64,000 nucleotides of DNA from Streptomyces mesophilus. GTDB taxonomy: Bacteria > Actinomycetota > Actinomycetes > Streptomycetales > Streptomycetaceae. The translations under genes were made by a program, and so were the position numbers. Positions 1-8,251 of the stretch are shown piece after piece. Each line of letters opens with the position of its first letter. Within the stretch, counting starts at the first letter, position 1. The stretch lies in NCBI RefSeq assembly GCF_011044995.1, contig NZ_JAAKZW010000002.1:124001-188000 (forward strand), read 5' to 3'. The notes under the pieces are model-generated. The model was given only the letters and a program-made list of their open reading frames with translations. It was not told where the DNA came from and did not search any database.

Positions 1-663
1 GGCGATCTCGAACACATGCGGCATGTTGTGGCTGATCAGGACGACGGGCAGGCCCTTGTCCCGGACCCTGCGGATCAGGTCGAGTACCTGACCGGACTCC
101 TTGACGCCGAGGGCGGCGGTGGGTTCGTCCATCACGACCACGGAGCGCGCCCAGGCGACGGCGCGGGCGACCGCGACGGCCTGGCGCTGGCCGCCGGAGA
201 GGGTCTCGACCGCCTGCGTGAGCGAGCGCAGTCCGATCTTCAAGTCGGCCATGTGCTCGGCGGCTTCCTGGCGCATGCGCTTCTTGTCGAGCAGGCGCAG
301 GGTGCTGCCGAGGAGACCGGGGCGGCGCAGTTCGCGGCCGAGGAACATGTTCGAGGCGATGTCCATGGAGGAGGCCACCGCGAGGTCCTGGTAGACGGTT
401 TCGATGCCGTGGGCGCGTGCGCTCTGCGGGCCGGAGAAGGTGATGGGTTCGCCGCCCAGCCGTATCTCGCCCTCGTCCGGGGCCACCGCGCCGGTGAGGG
501 CCTTGATCAGACTGGTCTTGCCGGCGCCGTTGTCGCCGATGACCGCGAGGACCTCACCGGGCAGCAGGTCGAAGTCGGCTCCGTCGATGGCGGTCACATG
601 GCCGTAGCGCTTGACCAGACCGCGGGCTTGGAGGACGGGGGTGGGGGAGCCTGTGGAGATCAT
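1..663 (-). CDS. frcA: Sugar ABC transporter ATP-binding protein (FrcA/RbsA-like), 3' end outside window
   Basis: ATPase subunit of a CUT2-type (ribose/fructose) importer, which drives uptake through the permease encoded upstream at 2129-3124. About 221 residues are visible. They hold a complete Walker A (GDNGAGKT), a Q-loop region (VYQDLAV), the ABC signature LSGGQRQ, Walker B (VVVMDEPT) and the switch His (LISHN). The ATG at 661-663 is preceded by an AAAGAG ribosome-binding site. The rest of the gene runs off the left edge, so I cannot tell whether it is a single-cassette FrcA type or a double-cassette RbsA type. Fructose as substrate is inferred from the neighbouring levanase and kinase. 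The gene is separated from its permease by about 1.4 kb containing tnpB; this class of operon is normally contiguous. Confidence 0.88.
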   Translation of the reverse strand, partial: MISTGSPTPVLQARGLVKRYGHVTAIDGADFDLLPGEVLAVIGDNGAGKTSLIKALTGAVAPDEGEIRLGGEPITFSGPQSARAHGIETVYQDLAVASSMDIASNMFLGRELRRPGLLGSTLRLLDKKRMRQEAAEHMADLKIGLRSLTQAVETLSGGQRQAVAVARAVAWARSVVVMDEPTAALGVKESGQVLDLIRRVRDKGLPVVLISHNMPHVFEIA

Positions 664-842
664 GAGGTCTCTTTCGTGGATACGCCCTGCTTTGGCTGGG
701 TGAGGAGACGAAGCTCCTGCGGGGCAGGGCAGAGGGCTGGGGTTCGCCGCCAGGAGGATTCCCGGTTTCCGTCGGGGTGGTGAGGCGGCCCGTCAAGATC
801 GATTGGTCTCAACTGTCAGTCCTCGCGGATAGGTTGATGCTC

Positions 843-2066
843 ATGGCGACGGGGGCGATGGCGAGCGAGGCGGCCGGGCATGCCCGGTGGACCTTCCGGC
901 TTCGCCTGTCCAGGTCGGCGTGCGCGGCGCTTGAGGCCGAGTGGGACCGGTGCCGCTGGGTGTGGAATGAGTCGGTCGCAAAGTCGAAGGCTGTTCACGC
1001 GCGCAACCGGGCGACCGGCGAGAAGGCGACGTGTGGGCCGGTGCAGCTCGCCGCGATGCTGACCGAGGCGCGTAGATCTACACCGTGGCTTCGTGCGGGT
1101 GCGTGTGTGCCGCAACAGCAGTTGGTGCGCGACTTCGGCAAGTCCCGTGCCAAGGCGCTCAAGGACGTCAGGGCCGGGTTGCCGATGCGTCAGCGGGCGG
1201 GGATGCCCCGGTACAAGAAGAAGCGCGAAGCGCGGCCCACCCTCGAATACACGAAGCGGGGTTTTCGTCTCAAGGACGGCCGCCTGCACCTGGCGAACGG
1301 CATCGTCGCGCGTCCGGTGTGGTCGCGGGAGTTGCCCACGCCGCCTTCCTCGGTGCGGATCTACCGCGACAGTCTCGGCCATTGGTACGCGTCGTTCGTC
1401 GTCGCGACGACACCTGAAGTCCTGCCTGCGACCGGGCGTGTGATCGGGATCGACTGGGGGGTGAAGGAGATCGCGACCACCACCAGCGACGACCATGACC
1501 TTCCGCATGCCGAGCACGGAAAGAAGGCCGCGTCGGGGCTGGCCCGCTACCAGCGTCAGATGGCGCGCCGCCGTGCCCCGCGAGGCAAAGCCCAGTCGAA
1601 GGGCTTCCGTAAGGCGCAGCGGCAGGCTGCGAAGCTGCATAAGAAGGTCGCGCGACAGCGGCAGGACACGGCTCGCAAGTGGGCCAAGCGTGTGGTCCGC
1701 GACCACGACGCCCTGGCCGTCGAGGACTTCAAGCCGAAGTTCCTCGCCAAGTCGACCATGGCCCGCAAAGCCGCTGACGCGGCGATCGGCGCCACCAAAG
1801 CCGCCCTGATCGAGATGGGCCGCAAGCACGGCCGGACCGTGTACCTGGTCAACCCCGCGCGCACCACCATGGACTGCGCGCACTGCGATGCGAGAGCCAA
1901 GCATCGCCTACCTCTCTCGGAGAGAACGTATACGTGCACCGCGTGCGAAGTGGAGTCCCCCAGGGACAAGAACTCCGCACGCGTGATGCTCGTCCGGGCT
2001 GGTCTCAACCCGGCTGGTGCTGATCGCGGAAGACCCGACGGGCCGCCGGTCCGTAAGGCTGCGTGA
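843..2066 (+). CDS. tnpB: TnpB, RNA-guided RuvC-like endonuclease of an IS200/IS605-type element
   Basis: TnpB proteins are omega-RNA-guided nucleases that promote retention of their element. The 407-residue protein has the family's usual length. An N-terminal WTFRLRLS segment and a CRWVWN helix match the normal start of TnpB. The RuvC triad appears intact: D204 (GIDWGVKE), E294 (AVEDF) and D375 (RDKNSAR). The zinc knuckle is C345/C348/C365/C368. I chose the ATG at 843 because GGATAGG lies 9 nt upstream; a longer GTG frame from 777 has no ribosome-binding site. The guide RNA scaffold would overlap the 3' end of this gene and the hairpins at 2086-2118. The neighbouring importer genes run on the opposite strand. 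Whether it is expressed or active cannot be read from sequence. Confidence 0.9.
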   Translation: MATGAMASEAAGHARWTFRLRLSRSACAALEAEWDRCRWVWNESVAKSKAVHARNRATGEKATCGPVQLAAMLTEARRSTPWLRAGACVPQQQLVRDFGKSRAKALKDVRAGLPMRQRAGMPRYKKKREARPTLEYTKRGFRLKDGRLHLANGIVARPVWSRELPTPPSSVRIYRDSLGHWYASFVVATTPEVLPATGRVIGIDWGVKEIATTTSDDHDLPHAEHGKKAASGLARYQRQMARRRAPRGKAQSKGFRKAQRQAAKLHKKVARQRQDTARKWAKRVVRDHDALAVEDFKPKFLAKSTMARKAADAAIGATKAALIEMGRKHGRTVYLVNPARTTMDCAHCDARAKHRLPLSERTYTCTACEVESPRDKNSARVMLVRAGLNPAGADRGRPDGPPVRKAA

Positions 2067-2132
2067 GCTGGAAATCCCCGATCAGCCCTGGAGGGTGAGG
2101 AAGCCCCTTCCTCCAGGGAGGGGAGGATTCAA
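2067..2132 (+). ncRNA. Putative omega-RNA (reRNA) 3' scaffold / element right end
   Basis: The 66 bases after tnpB hold two overlapping hairpin options (2086-2094/2110-2118 and 2097-2103/2107-2113) and end in GGGGAGGATTCAA. In characterised TnpB systems the guide RNA comes from the 3' end of tnpB through the right end, and its guide is the first ~16-20 bases of flanking DNA. Here that would be 2133 onward, antisense to the last codons of the permease gene. This is inferred from the family, not observed. Confidence 0.45.
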
Positions 2133-3124
2133 CGGGCCTTCTTCCGGGAGAGCTGGTCGACGGTCACTGCGAGGATCACGAGGATTCCGGTGATCAGCGT
2201 CTGGTAGATGGAGGCGACACCCATCAGCTGCAGTCCGTTGCGGAAGACTCCGACGATGAGCACGCCGATGAAGGTGCCAAGGACCGAGCCCCGTCCGCCG
2301 AACAGGCTGGTGCCGCCGAGGACGACCGCGGTGATGCTGTCGAGGTTGTCCGTCTGGCCGGCCTGCGGATCGCCCACGCCGGTACGGGAGATGAGCAGCA
2401 GCGCCGCGATGCCGTACAGCAGTCCGGCAGCGGTGTAGACGCCGATGGTCAGGCGGGAGGTGCGGATGCCGTTCAGGCGCGCCGCCTCCGGGCTGTTGCC
2501 CAGGGCGTAGACGTGCCGCCCCCAGCCGGTGCTGCTCAGCGCGTACGCCAGGAGGAGGAAGAGGCCGATGGTGACCAGGGAGCCGTAGGTGATGTCGGTG
2601 TTGCCCAGCGGGAATGTCTCGCCCAGCGCCGTGAGCGGGCCGGGCAGGTTGGAGATCGTCTGTTCCTCGGAGTAGATGTGCGTCAGCGCGAACGCCACGT
2701 TCAGCATGCCGAGGGTGACGATGAACGGTGGCAGCGGGATCTTCTGTACCAACAGCCCGTTGAGCAGCCCGAATCCACCGCATACGCCGATGCCCAAGGC
2801 AATGGCGACGAGCGGTGGCAGAGACCCCTCCGCCGCCATCTTGGCGATCATGATGCTGCCGAACGCCATGACCGCTCCGCAGGACAGATCGATGCCCGCG
2901 GTGAGGATGATCAGTGTCTGGCCGATGGCGAGGGTGCCGACCACCATGACCTGCTGCACGATCAGGGAGAAGTTGCCGCCGGTGAGGAACTGATCGGTCG
3001 ATACGGAGAAGAAGGCGCAGGCCACCAGGAGGGCGACCAGGGGTCCTGTGGTCGGTGCCGCGAGCAGTCTGCGGGCCGTGGACGGCGCTGCGAGCTCGGA
3101 GTACGGCGTGGTCGTTGCTGTCAT
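2129..3124 (-). CDS. frcC: Sugar ABC transporter permease (FrcC/RbsC-like)
   Basis: Integral membrane subunit of the CUT2 importer, 331 residues with about 8-10 hydrophobic segments. The typical motif GIDLSCGAVMAFG lies near residue 75, and the family's C-terminal TSLFGGRGSVLGTFIG segment is present. The start is the ATG at 3122-3124; a longer open frame upstream has no homology. The gene lies 47 bp downstream of the binding-protein gene on the same strand, so they are cotranscribed. Oddity: the TGA stop (2129-2131) lies within the TTCAA that probably forms the right end of the tnpB element. The original C-terminus may therefore have been a few residues longer, and the normal coupling to the ATPase gene has been lost. 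Confidence 0.9.
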   Translation of the reverse strand: MTATTTPYSELAAPSTARRLLAAPTTGPLVALLVACAFFSVSTDQFLTGGNFSLIVQQVMVVGTLAIGQTLIILTAGIDLSCGAVMAFGSIMIAKMAAEGSLPPLVAIALGIGVCGGFGLLNGLLVQKIPLPPFIVTLGMLNVAFALTHIYSEEQTISNLPGPLTALGETFPLGNTDITYGSLVTIGLFLLLAYALSSTGWGRHVYALGNSPEAARLNGIRTSRLTIGVYTAAGLLYGIAALLLISRTGVGDPQAGQTDNLDSITAVVLGGTSLFGGRGSVLGTFIGVLIVGVFRNGLQLMGVASIYQTLITGILVILAVTVDQLSRKKAR

Positions 3125-3171
3125 GCCAAGTCCTTGTCGGAATACGGGGGTTGTCGTCCTTGAGGGGCGGC

Positions 3172-4197
3172 TCAGCCCCAGCAGTTCTCCAGCCCGTATC
3201 CGGTGTCCTCGGACGTGACCCCGCCCTGCGCCTTGTCGGTGACGAGGGTGACGCCGGTGTCGGTGTAGCCGGAGGCCTTCTTCTTGTCGTCCTCGGCGTA
3301 GTTCACGACGGCCTCGACCCCCTGCGCGGCCATCTTCAGCGGGTACTGCTGGGAGGTGGCGGCGATCTTGCCGTCCTTGACCGCCTGGGTCCCGGTGCAA
3401 CCGCCGTCGACCGAGACGATCAGGACGTCCTTCTCCCGGCCCTTGGCCTTGAGTGCGGTGTAAGCGCCCAGCGCGGCCGGTTCGTTGATGGTGTAGACGA
3501 CGTTGATGTCCGGCTCCTTCTGGAGGCAGTTCTCCATCGCCGTCTGCCCCTTGGCCTGGTCACCGCCGGTGTCCTGGGAGCAGACGACGGAGGGGTCGCC
3601 CTCCTTGATGCCGAAGCCCTTCAGGAAGCCGTTGTGCCGCTGGACGCCCACGGAGACACCCGGCGCGAGGTCAAGCGTGGCGATCTTCGCGGCCTTCCCG
3701 GCCATGGCGGTCTTCGCGTACTGGCCGATCAGCTCACCGGCCTTGAGGTTGTCGGTGGCGAACAGCGCGTCGACCGCGCTCTGCGGCTCCGTCGGGGTGT
3801 CCAGGGCGATGACCAGGACACCCTTGGCGCGGGCCTTCTCGATCGCGGGCACGATGGCCTTGGAGTCGCTGGGGGTCAGCAGGATGCCCTTGACGCCCGA
3901 GGCGACCATGTTCTCGATCGCCGTGACCTGCCCCGCGTTGTCGCCGTCGAACTTGCCTGCGGCGGTGAGCAGTTCGGCTCCATGCTTCTTCGCGGCCTGC
4001 TCCGCGCCCTCCTTCATCTTCACGAAGAACGGGTTGGTGTCGGTCTTGGTGATCAGGCCGACCTTGACGCTGTCCGAACTGCCGCCGGCCGGGCTCGATC
4101 CGGAGCCGGATCCGCAGGCCGCGAGGGTGAGCGCCGCGGCCGTGGTGAGCGCGGCGGCCGCGAGGGCGGAGCGGGACGTACGAGTGGTGCGTGACAT
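3172..4197 (-). CDS. frcB: Sugar ABC transporter substrate-binding lipoprotein (FrcB-like)
   Basis: Periplasmic-binding-protein type 1 lipoprotein of 341 residues. It has a basic N-terminus, a hydrophobic stretch and a lipobox LAAC (Cys about 28), followed by a Gly/Ser linker typical of a tethered extracellular protein. The mature part contains [14 protein letters not shown], the common opening of ribose/fructose binders, and ends in a disulphide-prone GLENCWG. It should capture the sugar (probably fructose released by the neighbouring levanase) for the permease and ATPase downstream. It is the first gene of the minus-strand operon and its promoter region carries the double operator at 4292-4321. 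Fructose specificity is contextual; ribose or another pentose/hexose remains possible. Confidence 0.9.
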   Translation of the reverse strand: MSRTTRTSRSALAAAALTTAAALTLAACGSGSGSSPAGGSSDSVKVGLITKTDTNPFFVKMKEGAEQAAKKHGAELLTAAGKFDGDNAGQVTAIENMVASGVKGILLTPSDSKAIVPAIEKARAKGVLVIALDTPTEPQSAVDALFATDNLKAGELIGQYAKTAMAGKAAKIATLDLAPGVSVGVQRHNGFLKGFGIKEGDPSVVCSQDTGGDQAKGQTAMENCLQKEPDINVVYTINEPAALGAYTALKAKGREKDVLIVSVDGGCTGTQAVKDGKIAATSQQYPLKMAAQGVEAVVNYAEDDKKKASGYTDTGVTLVTDKAQGGVTSEDTGYGLENCWG

Positions 4198-4291
4198 GGC
4201 GACTCCTGTGGGATGGCTGGCGGCACGGGGCGGGTCTCAGTACGGGTCGGGTCTCAGAGCACTGCGCGAGTGGCCTCAGAGCTCTGCCGGG

Positions 4292-4321
4292 TGTCATCGT
4301 TGACTTATGTCATCGTTGACA
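4292..4321. promoter_or_regulatory. Double LacI-type operator between importer and kinase genes
   Basis: Two copies of TGTCATCGTTGAC start at 4292 and 4308 (16-bp period). The second extends to the 14-bp box TGTCATCGTTGACA with TGTCA/TGACA arms around a central CG, the style of LacI-family operators. It lies about 95 bp upstream of the binding-protein start and about 190 bp upstream of the kinase, so it can serve both divergent transcripts. Its reverse complement recurs with 29 of 30 bases identical at 5579-5608. The regulator gene is not in the window. Confidence 0.75.
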
Positions 4322-4511
4322 CTGTCTGGCGAGGATGATGGACTCCGCATCCCGGCAACGTCAATGCCTTCCGCTCGTCACAAATCGGCAACGCACCTTC
4401 CAGCCCGGCGAACCGGCAACGGTCCAGTGCCCGGCGATGCCGTACGGAGTCGAGCGGCGGCCGTGCGTGCCTGCGCCCCCTTTGCCCGTACTTCCGAGAG
4501 AAGAGCTGCCC

Positions 4512-5474
4512 ATGACTCCACGTCAGATCACCGTCCTCGGCGAGTGCGTCGCCGACGCCTTCACCGAACCGGCAAACACCACAGGCGAATTGGCGCTGCG
4601 GGTGCTACCGGGCGGCGGACCTGCGAACACGGCAGTGGCCCTGGCGCGGCTCGGCACCTCGGCCCGCTTCCTTGCCCGCATATCCGGGGATGTGTTCGGC
4701 CGGTTGTTCCGCGGCCATCTCGAGGCCTCCGGCGTGGATCTGTCGGACGCCGTCGAGGCCGCCGAGCCCAGCACGCTGGCCGTGGCGGAGCTGGACACTC
4801 AGGGGCAGGCGACGTTCTCCTTCCATGCGCAGAACACGGCCGACTGGCAGTGGAGGGCCGAGGAGTTGGCGCGCGTGGACCTGTCCGGGACCGCCTGCGT
4901 CCACACCGGATCGCTGGCCCTGGTGCGGCAGCCCGGCGCGGGCGTGGTGGAGGACTTCCTGGCGGCAGCGGCCCCCGGCGCGACGATCAGCATCGACCCC
5001 AACGTCCGGCCCCTGCTGGTACGGCCCGAGGTCTACCGCGACCGGCTGGCGTACTGGTGCACCCTCGCCGACGTACTGCGACTGAGCGAGGAGGACCTGG
5101 AGATCCTGCTGCCCGGCACCTCGCCCGAGGAGGCGTGCGACATCTGGCACGCGGCGGGTGCGCGGCTCGTGGTGATCACACGCGGTGCGGGCGGAGTGCT
5201 GGCGTCGCTCGACGGCGAACGCTTGCAGATGCCGGCCACTCCGGCGGTCGTCGTCGACACCGTGGGCGCGGGGGACTCCTTCACCGCCGGACTGCTGCAC
5301 CATCTCGGCGCGAGAGGTCTGCTCGGTGGCCGGCTGCCGGACGTGCGTCTCGACGACGTGGCGGGAGCCTGCCGGTTCGCCTCCAGAGTCGCGGCTCTGA
5401 CCTGCTCGGTTCCCGGCCCCAACCCGCCGTGGCGGAGCGAGGTGGAGGAGCTTGTCACCAGCGGACGAGGCTGA
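4512..5474 (+). CDS. PfkB-family carbohydrate kinase (probable fructokinase)
   Basis: Cytoplasmic sugar kinase of 320 residues. It carries the N-terminal PfkB pattern GGGPANTAVALARLG (about residues 36-50) and the C-terminal signature DTVGAGDSFTAG (about 253-264), which holds the catalytic Asp and the anion hole. It probably phosphorylates the hexose imported by the FrcBCA-type system before glycolysis. The ATG at 4512 follows a purine-rich GAGAGAAGAG. Longer in-frame starts upstream run through the divergent promoter region and look non-coding. It is transcribed away from the importer and lies between the two shared operators. Fructose specificity is inferred from the levanase next door. Confidence 0.88.
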   Translation: MTPRQITVLGECVADAFTEPANTTGELALRVLPGGGPANTAVALARLGTSARFLARISGDVFGRLFRGHLEASGVDLSDAVEAAEPSTLAVAELDTQGQATFSFHAQNTADWQWRAEELARVDLSGTACVHTGSLALVRQPGAGVVEDFLAAAAPGATISIDPNVRPLLVRPEVYRDRLAYWCTLADVLRLSEEDLEILLPGTSPEEACDIWHAAGARLVVITRGAGGVLASLDGERLQMPATPAVVVDTVGAGDSFTAGLLHHLGARGLLGGRLPDVRLDDVAGACRFASRVAALTCSVPGPNPPWRSEVEELVTSGRG

Positions 5475-5578
5475 GGAGCCGTGCGGCGCCCAGCTGGCGA
5501 GCCGTGTGACGCCCAACGGAGCTTTGTGCGCGAACCGTTGACGCGGCGGCCGACTCGACTCCATCATCGGCTCGCTGG

Positions 5579-5608
5579 TGTCATCGATGACATAAGTCAA
5601 CGATGACA
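5579..5608. promoter_or_regulatory. Second double operator, upstream of the levanase gene
   Basis: It consists of TGTCATCGATGACA (5579-5592, a perfect 14-bp palindrome) and AGTCAACGATGACA (5595-5608), again with a 16-bp period. As a unit it is the inverted copy of the 4292-4321 site with one base different. It lies 46-75 bp upstream of the levanase ATG, where a LacI-family repressor would block transcription. Confidence 0.78.
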
Positions 5609-5653
5609 CCAGCCCCGGCCCTTCACCCCACCTCCCTCCGCACAGGAGAGATC

Positions 5654-8227
5654 ATGAGCTCTGTACGCGTAACCCGGCCTGCCCGCAGACGGCTGATCGC
5701 CGCGGTGGCGACCGTCTGCGCCATGTCCGCAGCCACGCTGCCTTCGCAGGCCGCGACGTCCGACACCCCGCCGAACTCCCCGCCGTTCGCGGAGAAGTAC
5801 CGTCCCCAGTTCCACTTCTCGCCGCAGGAGAACTGGATGAACGACCCCAACGGGCTCGTGTACTACAAGGGCGAGTACCACCTCTTCTACCAGTACAACC
5901 CCAACGGCAACTCGTGGGGCGACATGTCCTGGGGGCACGCGGTCAGCAAGGACCTGGTGCACTGGAAGGAGCTTCCGCTCGCCTTGTCGCACGACGACAA
6001 GGAGATGGTGTTCTCCGGCAGTGCGGTCGTCGACTGGGGCAATACCACCGGGTTCGGCACGGAGCAGGACCCGGCCATGGTGGCGATCTACACCAGTCTC
6101 GACAAGGCCACTGGTATCCAGGCGCAGTCGCTCGCGTACAGCACCGACCGGGGCCGCAGTTGGACCAAGTACGAAGGCAATCCCGTCCTGGACATCGGGT
6201 CCAAGGAATTCCGGGACCCCAAGGTCCAGTGGTACGCGCCCACCAAGAGCTGGCTGATGACGGTCTCGCTCTCCACCGAGCACAAGGTGCAGTTCTACTC
6301 CTCGAAGAACCTCAAGGACTGGGACCTGCTCAGCGACTTCGGTCCGGCCGGCGCGACCGGCGGAGTCTGGGAGTGCCCCGACCTGTTCCCCCTCCCCGTC
6401 GACGGTGACAAGAAGAAGACCAAGTGGGTCCTTGTCGTCAACATGAACCCCGGTGGCATCGCCGGAGGTTCGGGAGCCCAGTACTTCGTGGGCGACTTCG
6501 ACGGCAAGAAGTTCACCGCCGAGGACTCCGGCACGTACACCCCGCCGGCCGGCACCGTCGTGCAGGACTTCGAAGCAGCCGACTTCGGCACCTGGACCGC
6601 CACCGGCACCGCGTTCGGCGACGGCCCGGCGACAGGCGCCGTGGCAGGCCAGTCGGAGGTCACCGGATTCGACGGCGCGCGGCTCGCCAACAGCTTCCAC
6701 GGCGGCGACGCCACCACCGGCACCCTCACCTCACCCGAATTCACCGTCGACAGCCGGTACTTGAACTTCAAGGTCGGCGGCGGACGGCACCCCCACAAGC
6801 CCGGCACGGTGCCGGGTCCGGCCGACCCGCCCGCAGGTACGGTCCTCGCCGACTTCGAAGGCGGCGACTACGGCGACTGGACGACGACCGGCGACGCCTT
6901 CGGCTCCGCACCCGCCGCCGGCACCCTGCCCAACCAGCAGGAAGTCAACGGGTACTTGGGCAACGGCCTGGTCAACAGCTTCCGGAACGGCGACTCGACC
7001 ACCGGCACGCTCACCTCGCCGGAGTTCACCATCGACAAGGACCACATCAACTTCCTCGTCGGCGGCGGCAATCACCCCTCCAGCACCGAGAACCCCACGG
7101 CCGTCGAACTCCTCGTCGACGGCGAAGTCGTCCGCAGCACGTCAGGCAAGGACGGTGAGGCGCTCAACTGGGCTTCCTGGGACGTCAAGGCGCTGGCCGG
7201 CAAGACGGCGCGGATCCGCATCGTCGACGACCACACCGGTGGCTGGGGCCACATCAATGTCGACCACATCATGCTGTCCGACGCCGCGGCCCAGCCCGTC
7301 TCCCGCGAGACATCGGTCAACCTCCTCGTCGACGGCAAGGTGGTCCGCAGCGCCAGCGGCACCCACACCGAGTCCCTCGACTGGGCCTCCTTCGACCTGC
7401 GCCCGTACGCGGGAAAGAAGGCCCGGATCCAGCTCGTCGACCGCAACACCGGGGGTATGGGGCACCTCCTCGCCGACCAGTTCACCACCGCCTACGAGCC
7501 GGCCGAATCCACGGTGCAGCGCGCAGCCTGGGCGGACTACGGCAAGGACTATTACGCGGCGGTGTCCTGGGAGAACGCGCCGGGCGGCAAGCGCTACATG
7601 ATCGGCTGGATGAACAACTGGGAGTATGCGGGCGCCACCCCGACCTCCCCGTGGCGCAGCGCACAGAGCGTCCCCCGGCAGATGGCTCTGCGCACCGTGG
7701 ACGGCCGGATCCGGCTGACCAGCGAACCGGTGGGCAGCATCAAGTCCCTGCGCCAGGAAGACGCGGCGACGGCCACCGGCGTCACGGTCACGAACACCTC
7801 GCGGCCGCTGGGCGGACAGGCCGCGACCGGGAAGGCGCTCGATATCGAAGCGACCTTCTCCCTCAAGGACGCCGACCGCTTCGGTCTGAAGGTGCGCACC
7901 GGCGCCGGCGGCGAAGAGACCGTCATCGGCTACGACGCCACCACCCAGGAGCTGTACGTCGACCGCACCCGCTCGGGGGCCGTGGACTTCAGCGACAGCT
8001 TCCCCGGAGTCCAGCGGGCACCGCTGAAGGCCAAGGACGGCAAGGTGAAGCTGCGGATCCTCGTCGACTGGTCGTCGGTCGAGGTCTTCGGAGGCAAGGG
8101 CGAAGCCGTGATCACCGACCAGATCTTCCCGGACCCGGCCGCCCAAGGCGTGGAGATCTTCGCCGAGAACGGCTCGGTGAAGCTGGACAAGGCCCGCGTG
8201 TGGCGCCTCGACTCGTACCGCGACTGA
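5654..8227 (+). CDS. Secreted GH32 levanase/fructan beta-fructosidase with nested inserted domains
   Basis: Hydrolyses beta-fructan outside the cell. The 857 residues start with a Sec signal peptide (AAVATVCAMSAATLPSQAA, cut near residue 34). GH32 landmarks are WMNDPNG with nucleophile D64, RDP at 187-189 and the acid/base in ECPD (E240). After propeller blade 4 (about residue 300) there is a 320-residue insertion; the GH32 fold resumes at WADYGKDYYAAVSW (about 625) and ends in the usual C-terminal beta-sandwich. The insert holds two related beta-sandwich modules, DFE...GGGxHP plus LLVDGxVVRS...; copy 2 (about 396-543) interrupts copy 1 (about 301-381 and 552-615). The inserts probably bind fructan (inference). 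The start ATG follows AGGAGAG. The gene is controlled by the operator at 5579-5608. Confidence 0.92.
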   Translation: MSSVRVTRPARRRLIAAVATVCAMSAATLPSQAATSDTPPNSPPFAEKYRPQFHFSPQENWMNDPNGLVYYKGEYHLFYQYNPNGNSWGDMSWGHAVSKDLVHWKELPLALSHDDKEMVFSGSAVVDWGNTTGFGTEQDPAMVAIYTSLDKATGIQAQSLAYSTDRGRSWTKYEGNPVLDIGSKEFRDPKVQWYAPTKSWLMTVSLSTEHKVQFYSSKNLKDWDLLSDFGPAGATGGVWECPDLFPLPVDGDKKKTKWVLVVNMNPGGIAGGSGAQYFVGDFDGKKFTAEDSGTYTPPAGTVVQDFEAADFGTWTATGTAFGDGPATGAVAGQSEVTGFDGARLANSFHGGDATTGTLTSPEFTVDSRYLNFKVGGGRHPHKPGTVPGPADPPAGTVLADFEGGDYGDWTTTGDAFGSAPAAGTLPNQQEVNGYLGNGLVNSFRNGDSTTGTLTSPEFTIDKDHINFLVGGGNHPSSTENPTAVELLVDGEVVRSTSGKDGEALNWASWDVKALAGKTARIRIVDDHTGGWGHINVDHIMLSDAAAQPVSRETSVNLLVDGKVVRSASGTHTESLDWASFDLRPYAGKKARIQLVDRNTGGMGHLLADQFTTAYEPAESTVQRAAWADYGKDYYAAVSWENAPGGKRYMIGWMNNWEYAGATPTSPWRSAQSVPRQMALRTVDGRIRLTSEPVGSIKSLRQEDAATATGVTVTNTSRPLGGQAATGKALDIEATFSLKDADRFGLKVRTGAGGEETVIGYDATTQELYVDRTRSGAVDFSDSFPGVQRAPLKAKDGKVKLRILVDWSSVEVFGGKGEAVITDQIFPDPAAQGVEIFAENGSVKLDKARVWRLDSYRD

Positions 8228-8251
8228 CCCGACCCCGAAGGACTCGCCATA

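Larger units (their letters stand above)
676..2132 (+). mobile_element. IS200/IS605-superfamily element carrying only tnpB (IS1341-like, non-autonomous)
   Basis: The insertion sits between the permease and ATPase genes of the sugar importer. The body is a tnpB gene with no tnpA. The right end shows the subterminal hairpins usual for this family: CCCTGGAGG (2086-2094) pairs with CCTCCAGGG (2110-2118), with an alternative GAGGAAG/CTTCCTC stem (2097-2103 and 2107-2113). It is followed by GGATTCAA, so the element probably ends at 2132. The left boundary is inferred only: it lies between the ATPase start (663) and tnpB. A weak stem-loop (684-690 with 724-730, inner arms 703-707 and 714-718) may be the left-end structure. 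A junction near 675 would restore an in-frame permease stop overlapping the ATPase ATG. No target-site duplication is expected for this family. Confidence 0.7.

Noticed and set aside
816..1904. Long open frame antisense to tnpB
   Set aside because: It mirrors tnpB codon structure (high GC leaves antisense frames open). It has no ribosome-binding site and no motif.
4605..5609. Minus-strand frame antisense to the PfkB kinase
   Set aside because: The composition is that of antisense high-GC coding DNA. The plus strand carries intact PfkB motifs.
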